Shown one piece after another: positions 8,301-15,905 of a stretch of DNA of 50,874 nt (the first letter of the stretch is position 1; each line of letters starts with the position of its first letter). The notes beneath the pieces are model-generated. The model was not told where the DNA came from. It searched no databases and worked only from the letters and a program-made list of their open reading frames with translations. The position numbers and the translations under genes are program-made. This DNA comes from Novosphingobium sp. (GTDB lineage Bacteria; Pseudomonadota; Alphaproteobacteria; Sphingomonadales; Sphingomonadaceae). The DNA lies in assembly GCA_030697365.1 (NCBI GenBank), contig JAUYQH010000070.1, positions 1-50,874 of the forward strand, in the 5' to 3' direction.

Positions 8301-9070
8301 AGCGAATCCACCAGTCGCTGACCTTCGCCCTCGCTGGCCCAAGTCGCATTGGCGTTGCGCAAGTGGAGGCGCCAGTGGGCGACCGCGGCTTCGACGTCGC
8401 CCGCCTCGATCAGTTCGACCAGCTTCTGGTACGAGCGGTAGCCGACCAGCGCACTCTTGCGCCGCTCGGCGGCGCTGCGCGGATGGCGTTTCTGGAACTC
8501 GATCTGATGCTTCGCGGCAAGGTTGAGCAGCATCCGGCTGAGGAAGGTCAGCGTCTTGAGCCTGGTCGCAGCCACCAGCGTCTGGTGGAATGTCTCGACA
8601 TTGGCGATGAACTCCTCGAAGCGCTCCTCGTCGATCATCGCTTTCATCGCCGCAAGCAAGGAACGTAGCTTGACGGTGGCGCCGCAGTCGCGATCGGTGG
8701 CGAGCCAGCGCACCACCGAAGGCTCGATCGCGAGCCGCGCCTGGTATAGATCTTCGATTGTGGTTCCCTGTGACTGCAGGACATATCCGGCATAGCGCGC
8801 GACCAGATCGACCGACGGCTTGTGCACTTGCGCCCCTGTGCGCGAGCCACGCACCACGCTGATCAGTCCCTCGGCCTCGAGGATGCGGAACGCCTCGCGC
8901 AAGGTCGGACGGGAAATCCCCAGCCCTTCCATCAGCTGGCCCTCGGGGGGGAGAAACGCTCCTTCGGCCAGTTCGCCGCGGATGATCTGGGCGCGGATCT
9001 GGTCCGCGACGATTTCGCTGGTCTTGGGCACCCGAATACGCGAGATCGCCACAGGATCTACATCGGCCAT
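8297..9070 (-). CDS. GntR family regulator, FadR/FCD subfamily
   Basis: Regulator of 257 residues: a winged helix-turn-helix (about 10-78, with the LPPEGQLMEGLGISRPTLRE-type recognition region) followed by an all-helical FCD ligand domain (about 90-235) of the kind that senses acyl-CoAs or organic acids. The ATG at 9070 is chosen; longer in-frame starts run across the palindrome and promoter region and lack similarity to the family. It is divergent from the SMP-30 lactonase operon. A TTGGTT/AACCAA palindrome between the genes matches the kind of site this subfamily binds. It probably controls the rightward operon at 9255. Confidence 0.9.
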   Translation of the reverse strand: MADVDPVAISRIRVPKTSEIVADQIRAQIIRGELAEGAFLPPEGQLMEGLGISRPTLREAFRILEAEGLISVVRGSRTGAQVHKPSVDLVARYAGYVLQSQGTTIEDLYQARLAIEPSVVRWLATDRDCGATVKLRSLLAAMKAMIDEERFEEFIANVETFHQTLVAATRLKTLTFLSRMLLNLAAKHQIEFQKRHPRSAAERRKSALVGYRSYQKLVELIEAGDVEAAVAHWRLHLRNANATWASEGEGQRLVDSL

Positions 9071-9119
9071 TGAAGTTTTCCCCGTGCGCGAAGGTTCGCC
9101 GGGGGCGAAAGTAGTGCAC

Positions 9120-9135
9120 TTGGTTTCACAACCAA
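9120..9135. promoter_or_regulatory. Perfect inverted repeat, probable GntR operator
   Basis: TTGGTT-TCAC-AACCAA, 6-bp perfect arms with a 4-bp spacer, lies 50 bp upstream of the gntR start and in the intergenic region shared with the lactonase gene. FadR-subfamily GntR regulators typically bind TGGT/ACCA-type palindromes, so the adjacent regulator is the obvious ligand. This is by resemblance and position only. Confidence 0.55.
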
Positions 9136-9229
9136 AGCGCAAAGTTTGGCTCCCCTCTCCCAACGAAATCGCTGCAGATACCCTTACGGCGGCGCTTGCG
9201 AAATGTGCGTCGAAGTGCCACCACATAGA

Positions 9230-9240
9230 TAACCAGGTGA
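9230..9240 (+). promoter_or_regulatory. Shared motif TAACYWGGTRA, site A
   Basis: TAACCAGGTGA, one of four copies of an 11-bp pseudo-palindrome (ACC/GGT core) found at catabolic promoters in this window. This one ends 14 bp before the ATG of the SMP-30 lactonase, close enough to block ribosome or polymerase access if bound. The binding protein is unknown. Confidence 0.5.
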
Positions 9241-9254
9241 CATAGGATTAACGG

Positions 9255-10112
9255 ATGGAGATCATCGCCGAGGGTCTTGGCTTTCCCGAGGGACCCGTGG
9301 TCATGGCCGACGGATCGGTGATCGTCGTCGAGATCGCGCAAGGACGGATTACGCGCTGCTGGAAGGGGCGCAAGGAAACCGTCTGCGAGATCGGCGGCGG
9401 ACCCAACGGCGCGGCGATCGGGCCCGACGGCGCCCTCTACGTGTGCAACAACGGGGGGATGGACGCGGTAGCGATGCAGAGCGCAAGCGGTCCCGACGCG
9501 GGCGGACGCATCGAGCGAGTCGATCTCGCCACCGGCAAGTTCGAGCGGGTTTACGACGCTTGCGAGGGCGTTGCCCTCGAAGGGCCCAACGACCTCGTGT
9601 TCGACGCGGATGGTCGGCTGTGGTTTACCGATCTGGGCAAGACCCATTCGGGCATCCGCACCGCCAGCGGCCTGTTCACGGCGCTGGCAGACGGTTCGTC
9701 GATCAGCGCGATCGATCGCCACGCGTTGTCCTACAACGGCGTCGGCCTTTCGCCCGACGGCCTCACCCTCTACGTCGCCGACACGCATCAAGCCCGGCTC
9801 TATCGCTATGCGCGCAAGGTCGAGCCGCAACGGCCCGAATGGCTAGCGACGGCAGCGGGTCATGTCGCATTCGACAGCCTGGCGGTAACCGCGGCAGGGA
9901 ACGTCTGCGTCGGTACGCTGCGCAAGGGCGGAATAACCACCGTGTCCCCCGCAGGCGAAACCCGCTTCGCGCCGTTCGACGACCGCTATGTCACCAACAT
10001 CGCCTTTGGAGGCGCAGACATGCGCGACGCTTATCTGACCTTCTCGACGCGTGGCCTGCTGGTCAAAACGCGCTGGGTCGAACCCGGCTTGCGGCTCGCC
10101 CACAATGCCTGA
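9255..10112 (+). CDS. SMP-30/gluconolactonase family protein
   Basis: Six-bladed beta-propeller lactonase of 285 residues. Likely metal ligands are visible: Glu12 in GFPEGP, Asn161 in YNGVGLSPDG and Asp207 in FDSLAV, with Asn112 in GPNDLVFD as a substrate-pocket residue. Family members hydrolyse lactones with a divalent metal. Placed first in an operon with a kinase-like protein and an ACAD10/11-like dehydrogenase, it may open a gamma- or delta-lactone to the hydroxy acid. That link is inference. An AGGAT ribosome site precedes the ATG. The stop overlaps the next gene by 8 bp. Confidence 0.88.
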   Translation: MEIIAEGLGFPEGPVVMADGSVIVVEIAQGRITRCWKGRKETVCEIGGGPNGAAIGPDGALYVCNNGGMDAVAMQSASGPDAGGRIERVDLATGKFERVYDACEGVALEGPNDLVFDADGRLWFTDLGKTHSGIRTASGLFTALADGSSISAIDRHALSYNGVGLSPDGLTLYVADTHQARLYRYARKVEPQRPEWLATAAGHVAFDSLAVTAAGNVCVGTLRKGGITTVSPAGETRFAPFDDRYVTNIAFGGADMRDAYLTFSTRGLLVKTRWVEPGLRLAHNA

Positions 10113-11193
10113 CCTCGCCGCCGCCCGCGATGCGATCTGCACCCTGCTTGCACCGCCCGAACGGCTCACGCCTTGGCTCGACGCCAATGTTCCCCCGCTC
10201 GGCAACGGCCCGCTGGTGGTAACGCAGCTTCACGGCGGCACTTCGAACGTCATCCTCACACTCAGCCGCGGCGGCGACGACATGGTCCTTCGCCGCCCCC
10301 CGGCGGTTGCGCCCCCCGGAGCCGAGAAGGGCGTGCTGCGCGAGGCCCGCGTCCTGACCGCGCTCACCGGGACCGACGTGCCGCACCCGCACTGTTTCGC
10401 CTCGTGCTCCGACCCGGACGTCATCGGCGTGCCGTTCTACGTGATGGAGCGCGTCCCCGGCTGGGCCGCCGAACTACGCGACGAAAAAATTACCAACCTC
10501 GCCCCATTCGATACGATGCCGAGCGAGTACGGCATCGGCTATGCGATGGTCGATGGCCTGATCGCGCTGGCCAACGTCGATTACAAAGCGGTCGGGCTCG
10601 AGGACTTCGGCCGGGCCGAGGGCTTTCTCGAGCGACAGGTCGACCGCTGGGAAGGCCAGCTCAACTCCTATCCCGAGCGCTTTGGTTATGCCGGCCGCGA
10701 AATCCCCGGCTTCGCCTATGCCCGAGATTGGCTGCGCGCCAACATCCCCGACGATTTTCGCGCGGGGATCATCCACGGCGACGTCGGCACCCCCAACGCC
10801 CTGTTCGCGTTCGATCGCCCCGCCCGATTGACGGCGCTGATCGACTGGGAGCTCTCGACCATCGGCGATCCGCTGATCGACCTTGCCTGGTTCACCAACA
10901 AGCTGCGCGACGAAGAGCGTCCGGACGCGATCGATCGGCAAGCGCTCTATAACGTCGCCAACTTTCCGACCCGACAGGAACTTGCCCGCTACTATGCCGC
11001 CGGGACGGGGCGCGATCTTTCGAACTTCGACTATTACTGCGTGCTCGCGCTCTACAAGGGTGGCTGCATCCTCGAGTACAAGGTCGCGCAAAGCGCCGCC
11101 GGGATCCTTTCGCCCGAGACCGGGCGGTTCTTCGACCGCCTCGTCCTGTCCAATTTCGCCAAAGCCGAACAGCTCTGCCGCAAGGCCGGATGA
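10105..11193 (+). CDS. Aminoglycoside-phosphotransferase (APH)-like kinase, hydroxyacyl-CoA kinase candidate
   Basis: Kinase-fold protein of 362 residues. The catalytic loop is intact: HGDVGTPN with Asp226 and Asn231, and the metal-binding Asp is in LIDWE (Asp247). Despite the Pfam name, APH-like proteins beside acyl-CoA dehydrogenases are not drug-resistance enzymes. In Pseudomonas putida levulinate catabolism LvaA phosphorylates 4-hydroxyvaleryl-CoA and LvaC, an acyl-CoA dehydrogenase-like protein, removes the phosphate; human ACAD10/11 fuse the two domains. The next gene is exactly such a dehydrogenase. The ATG at 10105 lies inside the end of the lactonase gene. Kinase role well supported by motifs; substrate inferred. 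Confidence 0.85.
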   Translation: MPDLAAARDAICTLLAPPERLTPWLDANVPPLGNGPLVVTQLHGGTSNVILTLSRGGDDMVLRRPPAVAPPGAEKGVLREARVLTALTGTDVPHPHCFASCSDPDVIGVPFYVMERVPGWAAELRDEKITNLAPFDTMPSEYGIGYAMVDGLIALANVDYKAVGLEDFGRAEGFLERQVDRWEGQLNSYPERFGYAGREIPGFAYARDWLRANIPDDFRAGIIHGDVGTPNALFAFDRPARLTALIDWELSTIGDPLIDLAWFTNKLRDEERPDAIDRQALYNVANFPTRQELARYYAAGTGRDLSNFDYYCVLALYKGGCILEYKVAQSAAGILSPETGRFFDRLVLSNFAKAEQLCRKAG

Positions 11194-11204
11194 GGAGATT
11201 GGCC

Positions 11205-12485
11205 ATGTGGTCGTTCCAGACCGATCCCGAATTCCAGGCCAAGCTCGACTGGATGATGGCGTTCATCAAAAACCAGGTCGAGCCGCTCGATTATCGCTTC
11301 CCCGGCCATGGCGCGCCTTACGACGTGGCCAACACCGAGAGCCGCGCGGCGATTCGGCCGTTGCAGGACGAGGTGCGCAAGCGCGGGCTGTGGGCCTGCC
11401 ACCTCGGTCCGCATCTCGGCGGGCCAGGCTTCGGCCAGGTCGAGCTGGCTCTGATGAACGAGATCCTTGGCCGCTCCTATTGGGCGCCGACGGTGTTCGG
11501 CACCGCTGCGCCCGACACCGGCAACGCCGAGATTCTCGCGATGTTCGGCACCGACGAGCAAAAGGCGCGCTATCTCCAGCCGCTGGTGGACGGCGAGATC
11601 GTCTCGTGCTTCTCAATGACCGAGCCGCAAGCCGGCGCCGACCCCAAGGAGTTCGTCTGTAAGGCTTGGCAGGAAGGCGATGAATGGGTGATCGAGGGCG
11701 AGAAGTGGTTCTCCTCGAACGCTCGCTACGCCGAATTCCTGATCGTGATGGCGGTGACCAATCCGGATAACCCCCCTCACGGACGGATGAGCATGTTCAT
11801 CGTCCCCACCAGCACCCCGGAGGTCGAATTCATCCGCAACGTCAAGGTGATGGGCGACGATCACGCGGGCGACGGGGGCATCCACGGTTACATGCGCTAC
11901 AACAAGGTCAGGGTGCCGGTGGATGCAATGCTTGGCGGACCCGGCGAGGGCTTCAAGGTGGCGCAGGCGCGGCTTGGCGGCGGGCGGGTCCACCACGCGA
12001 TGCGCACCGTCGGCAAGTGCCAGCGCGCGCTCGACATGATGGTCGAACGCGCCAATTCGCGCCGCACCCAAGGCAAGCTCTTGGCCGAGCACCAATTCGT
12101 GCAGGGAATGATCGCCGACAGCGCGATCGAGCTCGAGCAGTTCCGCCTGCTGGTGATGAAGACCGCCTGGACGATCGACGAGGTCGAAGCGGGCCGCTCG
12201 CCGCCTGTCTCTCCGCGCACCTTGATCGCGATGTGCAAGGTGCAGATGGCCAAAGTCTATCACGACATCATCCAGCGCGCGATCCAGCTTCACGGATCGC
12301 TCGGGGTGACGCTCGAGCTGCCGCTCGCCGAATGGTGGGGCGGGGTGATGAGCCTGGCGCTGGCGGACGGCCCCACCGAAGTGCACAAGGTGCAGGTCGC
12401 GAAATCGCTGCTCAAGCGTGGCGAGGCCGCGCCCGGGCTGTTCCCGAGCGAGCATATCCCGACGCGGATGGAGGCACTGGCGTGA
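11205..12485 (+). CDS. Acyl-CoA dehydrogenase family protein, ACAD10/11-like
   Basis: FAD-dependent acyl-CoA dehydrogenase fold, 426 residues. FAD/substrate signatures are MTEPQAG and EGEKWFSSN. At the position of the usual catalytic Glu (YEG) it reads LALADGPTEVHK with Asp388, the ADGPxEVH pattern typical of ACAD10/11. Those proteins, with an APH kinase, convert 4-phosphohydroxyacyl-CoA and do not simply desaturate. The kinase gene is directly upstream. The start at 11205 was selected because GAGGAGA precedes it at good spacing; an ATG 15 bp earlier is possible. The stop shares one base with the next ATG (TGATG). Confidence 0.9.
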   Translation: MWSFQTDPEFQAKLDWMMAFIKNQVEPLDYRFPGHGAPYDVANTESRAAIRPLQDEVRKRGLWACHLGPHLGGPGFGQVELALMNEILGRSYWAPTVFGTAAPDTGNAEILAMFGTDEQKARYLQPLVDGEIVSCFSMTEPQAGADPKEFVCKAWQEGDEWVIEGEKWFSSNARYAEFLIVMAVTNPDNPPHGRMSMFIVPTSTPEVEFIRNVKVMGDDHAGDGGIHGYMRYNKVRVPVDAMLGGPGEGFKVAQARLGGGRVHHAMRTVGKCQRALDMMVERANSRRTQGKLLAEHQFVQGMIADSAIELEQFRLLVMKTAWTIDEVEAGRSPPVSPRTLIAMCKVQMAKVYHDIIQRAIQLHGSLGVTLELPLAEWWGGVMSLALADGPTEVHKVQVAKSLLKRGEAAPGLFPSEHIPTRMEALA

Positions 12486-13225
12486 TGGACCCCTTGTTCG
12501 ATTTCACCGGCAAAGTCGTGCTGGTCACCGGCGGCAGCCGCGGGCTCGGCTGCCAGATGGTCAAGGCGTTTGCGGAACGCGGCGCGGACGTGATCGTCGC
12601 CAGCCGCAAGCTGGAGAACTGCGAGGCGGTGGCCGCCGAATGCCGCGCGCTGGGCCGCCGCGCGCTGGCGGTTGCGGCGCACGTCGGGCGCTGGGCCGAA
12701 TGCGACGCGCTGGTCGAGCGAGCCTATGCCGAGTTCGGCCGGGTCGACATCCTCATCAACAACGCCGGGATGTCGCCCCCCTGCCCCAGCCACGAGATGC
12801 CCGAGAGCCTGTTCGATTCGGTGATGAACCTCAACTACAAGGGCCCGTTCCGCCTCGCCTCGCAGATCGGCTACCGGATGAGCCAGGCGGACGGTGGCTG
12901 CATCATCAACATCAGCTCGACGGGCGCGCTGATGGCGCTTCCCGGGGTGGTGCCCTATGGCGGGGCCAAGGCCGCGCTCAACGCGATGACGGTCTCGCTG
13001 AGCCGCGAATACGCGCCCAGGGTGCGGGTCAACACGATCAGCGCGGGGCCGTTCCTGACCGACATCGCAGAAGCATGGGACCCGGCAAGACGGCACAAGC
13101 AGCCGGTAGCGCTGGGCCGCCCCGGCCAGCCCGAGGAGATCGTAACCGCCGCGCTGATGCTGGCGAGCCCCGCATCGTCCTACACCACCGGCGCGTTGCT
13201 GCGCGTCGATGGGGGCCAACGGTAA
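12485..13225 (+). CDS. SDR family oxidoreductase
   Basis: Canonical SDR of 246 residues: TGGSRGLG (15-22), NNAG (92-95), Ser144/145, Tyr158 and Lys162. Its place behind a kinase/ACAD pair parallels lvaD in the levulinate operon of Pseudomonas, where an SDR oxidises the rearranged 3-hydroxyacyl-CoA; the same role is plausible here but not shown. The ATG overlaps the preceding stop (TGATG); a GTG codon just before it could also be used. Confidence 0.9.
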   Translation: MDPLFDFTGKVVLVTGGSRGLGCQMVKAFAERGADVIVASRKLENCEAVAAECRALGRRALAVAAHVGRWAECDALVERAYAEFGRVDILINNAGMSPPCPSHEMPESLFDSVMNLNYKGPFRLASQIGYRMSQADGGCIINISSTGALMALPGVVPYGGAKAALNAMTVSLSREYAPRVRVNTISAGPFLTDIAEAWDPARRHKQPVALGRPGQPEEIVTAALMLASPASSYTTGALLRVDGGQR

Positions 13226-13256
13226 GCGGCGAGCGCGCCGCCGCAAAGTTCGGCAA

Positions 13257-14120
13257 GTGAGCTTGGGCTGGACGGGCAAGAGCGCGGTCGTCACCGGAGC
13301 TGCGTCGGGGATCGGACTGGCGCTCTCGGAAGAACTCGTCGCCCGCGGTGCTCGCGTGCTGATGGCCGACATCGCGGAAGCCGCGCTGGCCTGCGAAGCG
13401 GGTCGGCTGGGCGCGGAGCACCGCGTCTGCGACGTTTCCGATCCCGCCGCGGTCGAGCGCCTTGCGGCCGACGCGAGGGGCCTCTTCGGTACCGTCGATC
13501 TCGCCTTCGCCAACGCCGGAACCATCGTCAACGGTCCGCTCGCCGACGCCACCCCGGCCGAGTTCGACTTCATATACGCGGTCAACGTGCGCGGGGCTTG
13601 GTCGACGATCGCCGCTTTCGCGCGGATCATGCGCGAGCAGGAAGGCGGAGGCCGGATCTGCGTGACGGCTTCGGAGCATTCGCTCGGCCTCCAGCATGGC
13701 GGCGCGGGGTTCTACACCGCCAGCAAGCACGCCGTACTCGGGCTCGCCGAGGTGTTCCGCGCCGAACTGCCCGCGATGGTCACGATCAGCGCGTTCTGCC
13801 CTGGGCTGGTCGCCACCGGCCTCGCCGACGCGGTGCGCCCGTCACACCTCGCCCAACCGGACGACAAGCAGCGCGCGTTCGGCCGCGCAGTCCAGGGGCA
13901 GGGGATGAGCGCGGCCGACGCGGCAAGGGCAGCGCTCGACGGCGTTGCGCGCGGCGATTTCTACATCGTCACCCACGCCAACGCCCATGCGGCGGCCGAG
14001 CGGCGCTTCACGGAGATCGACGCCGCCTTCGCCGCGCAGGCGCCGGCCGGCAAGGATGCCGACCGCTACGACGTCAACCGCATCGTCGCTGAATTGCGGG
14101 CGCGGCGAAGGCCCGGTTAG
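13257..14120 (+). CDS. SDR family oxidoreductase
   Basis: SDR of 287 residues with an intact Rossmann motif TGAASGIG (13-20), NAG (86-88), Ser139, Tyr153 and Lys157, plus a C-terminal extension of about 60 residues rich in Ala and charged residues. The GTG at 13257 gives the normal N-terminus; an ATG at 13209 inside the preceding SDR would add a basic, low-complexity leader and is considered less likely. Last gene of the lactonase operon; it meets the MaoC gene head-on and their stop codons overlap (TTAG, 14117-14120). Confidence 0.87.
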   Translation: MSLGWTGKSAVVTGAASGIGLALSEELVARGARVLMADIAEAALACEAGRLGAEHRVCDVSDPAAVERLAADARGLFGTVDLAFANAGTIVNGPLADATPAEFDFIYAVNVRGAWSTIAAFARIMREQEGGGRICVTASEHSLGLQHGGAGFYTASKHAVLGLAEVFRAELPAMVTISAFCPGLVATGLADAVRPSHLAQPDDKQRAFGRAVQGQGMSAADAARAALDGVARGDFYIVTHANAHAAAERRFTEIDAAFAAQAPAGKDADRYDVNRIVAELRARRRPG

Positions 14121-14527
14121 TCCTGCGCCAGTGCCGTCCGCGCGACGAATTCCAGCGTTGCCGTAGTGACGATCTCACCTTTGGCATCCTCGATCCAGCC
14201 ATCGACCTGCTTCGCGCCGTCCTCGCGGGTCGTCACCGTCCCCCCGCAGCGCACTTCGCCCGGATAGACCGGTCGGCGATAGCGCACTGCGTAGTGCGCC
14301 AGCGTCCAGCGGTCGGGAGTGAGCACAGCGGTTGCCGCGCGGCACAAGTGCGCGCAGCCGAGCCAGCCGTGGACCACGACGTCGGGAAAGCCTTCGCCGC
14401 GCATCTGCTCCTGATCCCAATGCTGGGGGAGGTAGTCGTTGGCGGCCCCGGCGTAGCGGACCAGGTCCTGCCGGGTGATGGCGAATGCCAGCTCGGGCAG
14501 CTCTGGCAGCTCGGATGCGCCCGCCAT
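14117..14527 (-). CDS. MaoC-like hydratase subunit (catalytic hotdog)
   Basis: Single hotdog domain of 136 residues carrying the hydratase-2 signature: Asp31 and His36 in AANDYLPQH, followed by FPDVVVHG. It should hydrate 2-enoyl-CoA in complex with the product of the adjacent gene, which lacks these residues. Such two-gene enoyl-CoA hydratases are known from steroid side-chain degradation (ChsH1/ChsH2). The start overlaps the stop of the upstream gene (TGATG). It is the last gene of an eight-gene leftward operon starting near 21.7 kb. Confidence 0.86.
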   Translation of the reverse strand: MAGASELPELPELAFAITRQDLVRYAGAANDYLPQHWDQEQMRGEGFPDVVVHGWLGCAHLCRAATAVLTPDRWTLAHYAVRYRRPVYPGEVRCGGTVTTREDGAKQVDGWIEDAKGEIVTTATLEFVARTALAQD

Positions 14528-14973
14528 CAGAAGCTCACCAGGCCGGAGGCGACGCGGCCGACGAGGCGACCGGCCTCGTCTTGGAGGACCATCTCGGCGG
14601 TCTGAAATAGCATCGGGCCCTGCCGTCCGTCCTTGAGCGCCGCCTCGCAATAGCGTGCGGTGGCGAACAGCACGTCGCCGGGGCGGATCGGGCGGAGCAG
14701 CTCGACCGTGTCGTCGCTGTGGAGCATGCTGGTGAACGGCAGATCGCGCTCGAACAACGCGCTGCCGTCCATGCCTTCGGACTGCAGCGCCGAGATAAAG
14801 GTCGGCGCGGCTTCATCGCCATCGACGTAGCCCGGCCAGGTCTCGCCGCAGGCGCGCGCATAGCGCCGCAGGTCGCTGCGATCGATCGCGAAGCGGACGG
14901 GCGGCGTCGTGCGTCCGATGCGGCCGCGAGAGCGGCGCAGCGCATCCTGCTCGGGGGACTCGGCGGCGGTCAT
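14527..14973 (-). CDS. MaoC-like N-terminal hotdog subunit (FAS1-DH type)
   Basis: Protein of 148 residues with one hotdog domain of the FAS1-dehydratase-region type (about 22-145) and no Asp-x4-His motif, so it is probably the non-catalytic, acyl-binding partner of the downstream MaoC subunit. The ATG at 14973 overlaps the stop of the flavoprotein gene by 4 bp; longer in-frame starts lie within that gene. Together the two small genes equal one double-hotdog hydratase. Confidence 0.83.
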   Translation of the reverse strand: MTAAESPEQDALRRSRGRIGRTTPPVRFAIDRSDLRRYARACGETWPGYVDGDEAAPTFISALQSEGMDGSALFERDLPFTSMLHSDDTVELLRPIRPGDVLFATARYCEAALKDGRQGPMLFQTAEMVLQDEAGRLVGRVASGLVSF

Positions 14974-15905
14974 CCAATGGCCCAGGTGGACTCGATCGCC
15001 GCGAGGCGCTCGCGCCAGCTGCTGTCCGGGCATGATTGCACAAATTCTGTCGCCAGCCGCGCAACCAGGTCGGCTACCGGTTCGACCCGGTCGATCAGGC
15101 CGACCGACTGCCCGGCGCTGTAGAGGTCGCGCCACGGCTTGACACCATCGGGCATCTCGGTGCGGTGATCGGGCAGAGCCTCGACGTCGAGGCCGGCCTG
15201 CTCGAGTGAGTCGCGGATCCAGTTGGCGGGCATTCCGTTCATCGCCGCCGAGGTCACGATCCGGTCGATCCCGACCCCGGGGATCATCGCCCGGTGCCCC
15301 TCGACCACCCCGCTTTCAGGAGTGGCGATGAAGCGCGTGCCCATGCAGGCGATGTCGCCGCCCAGCGCCAGCGCGCCTGCCATGCCTCGCGCGTCGGCGA
15401 TGCCTCCCGCTACGATCAGCAGCCCGTCCCAGATCGCCCGCACCGCGGGAACGAATGCCATCGGGGTGATGAAGCCGGTGTGTCCACCCGCCCCGGCGCA
15501 AGTCAGCATCAACCCGTCGACTCCCGCATCGACCGCCTTTTCGGCGTGGCGCAGCGTGGTCACGTCCTGGATCACCCGCCCGCCCCAGCCGTGGACACGT
15601 TCGACCAGCCGCGACGGATCGCCGAGGCTTGAGAGCACCAGCGGCGCGCGGTGACGTTCGAGCAGTTCCAGTTTGGCCTCGCCGGTGGCCTCCCCCGCGA
15701 TCCGCGCGGGCAGATTGACGATCGGCGGGGCGCGGTGGCTGCCGTCGAGGGCGTCGAGATAGTGCTCGAACTCGTCCGGGGGGGTGTAAGTCCCGCCCTG
15801 CCAGCCGCCGATTACCCCGGCGTTGCAGCACGCCACCGCCAGTGGCACCGACGAAGCAAAGCTCATCGGCGCGCACATCAGCGGCAGTTCGAGGCGCTCG
15901 AACAT
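14970..15905 (-). CDS. Nitronate monooxygenase (2-nitropropane dioxygenase)-like flavoprotein
   Basis: FMN-dependent TIM-barrel protein of 311 residues. Family signatures are the N-terminal PLMCAPM segment, GAGGHTG (138-144) with the catalytic His142, and the phosphate-binding AGGIAD and MGTRF segments. Characterised members oxidise nitronates, but many homologues in CoA-ester operons have unknown roles, possibly as enoyl reductases or oxidases. The gene is tightly coupled to the CoA ligase (TGATG) and to the MaoC subunits (ATGA), so a role in the same acyl-CoA route is likely. Family confident, reaction not known. Confidence 0.86.
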   Translation of the reverse strand: MFERLELPLMCAPMSFASSVPLAVACCNAGVIGGWQGGTYTPPDEFEHYLDALDGSHRAPPIVNLPARIAGEATGEAKLELLERHRAPLVLSSLGDPSRLVERVHGWGGRVIQDVTTLRHAEKAVDAGVDGLMLTCAGAGGHTGFITPMAFVPAVRAIWDGLLIVAGGIADARGMAGALALGGDIACMGTRFIATPESGVVEGHRAMIPGVGIDRIVTSAAMNGMPANWIRDSLEQAGLDVEALPDHRTEMPDGVKPWRDLYSAGQSVGLIDRVEPVADLVARLATEFVQSCPDSSWRERLAAIESTWAIG

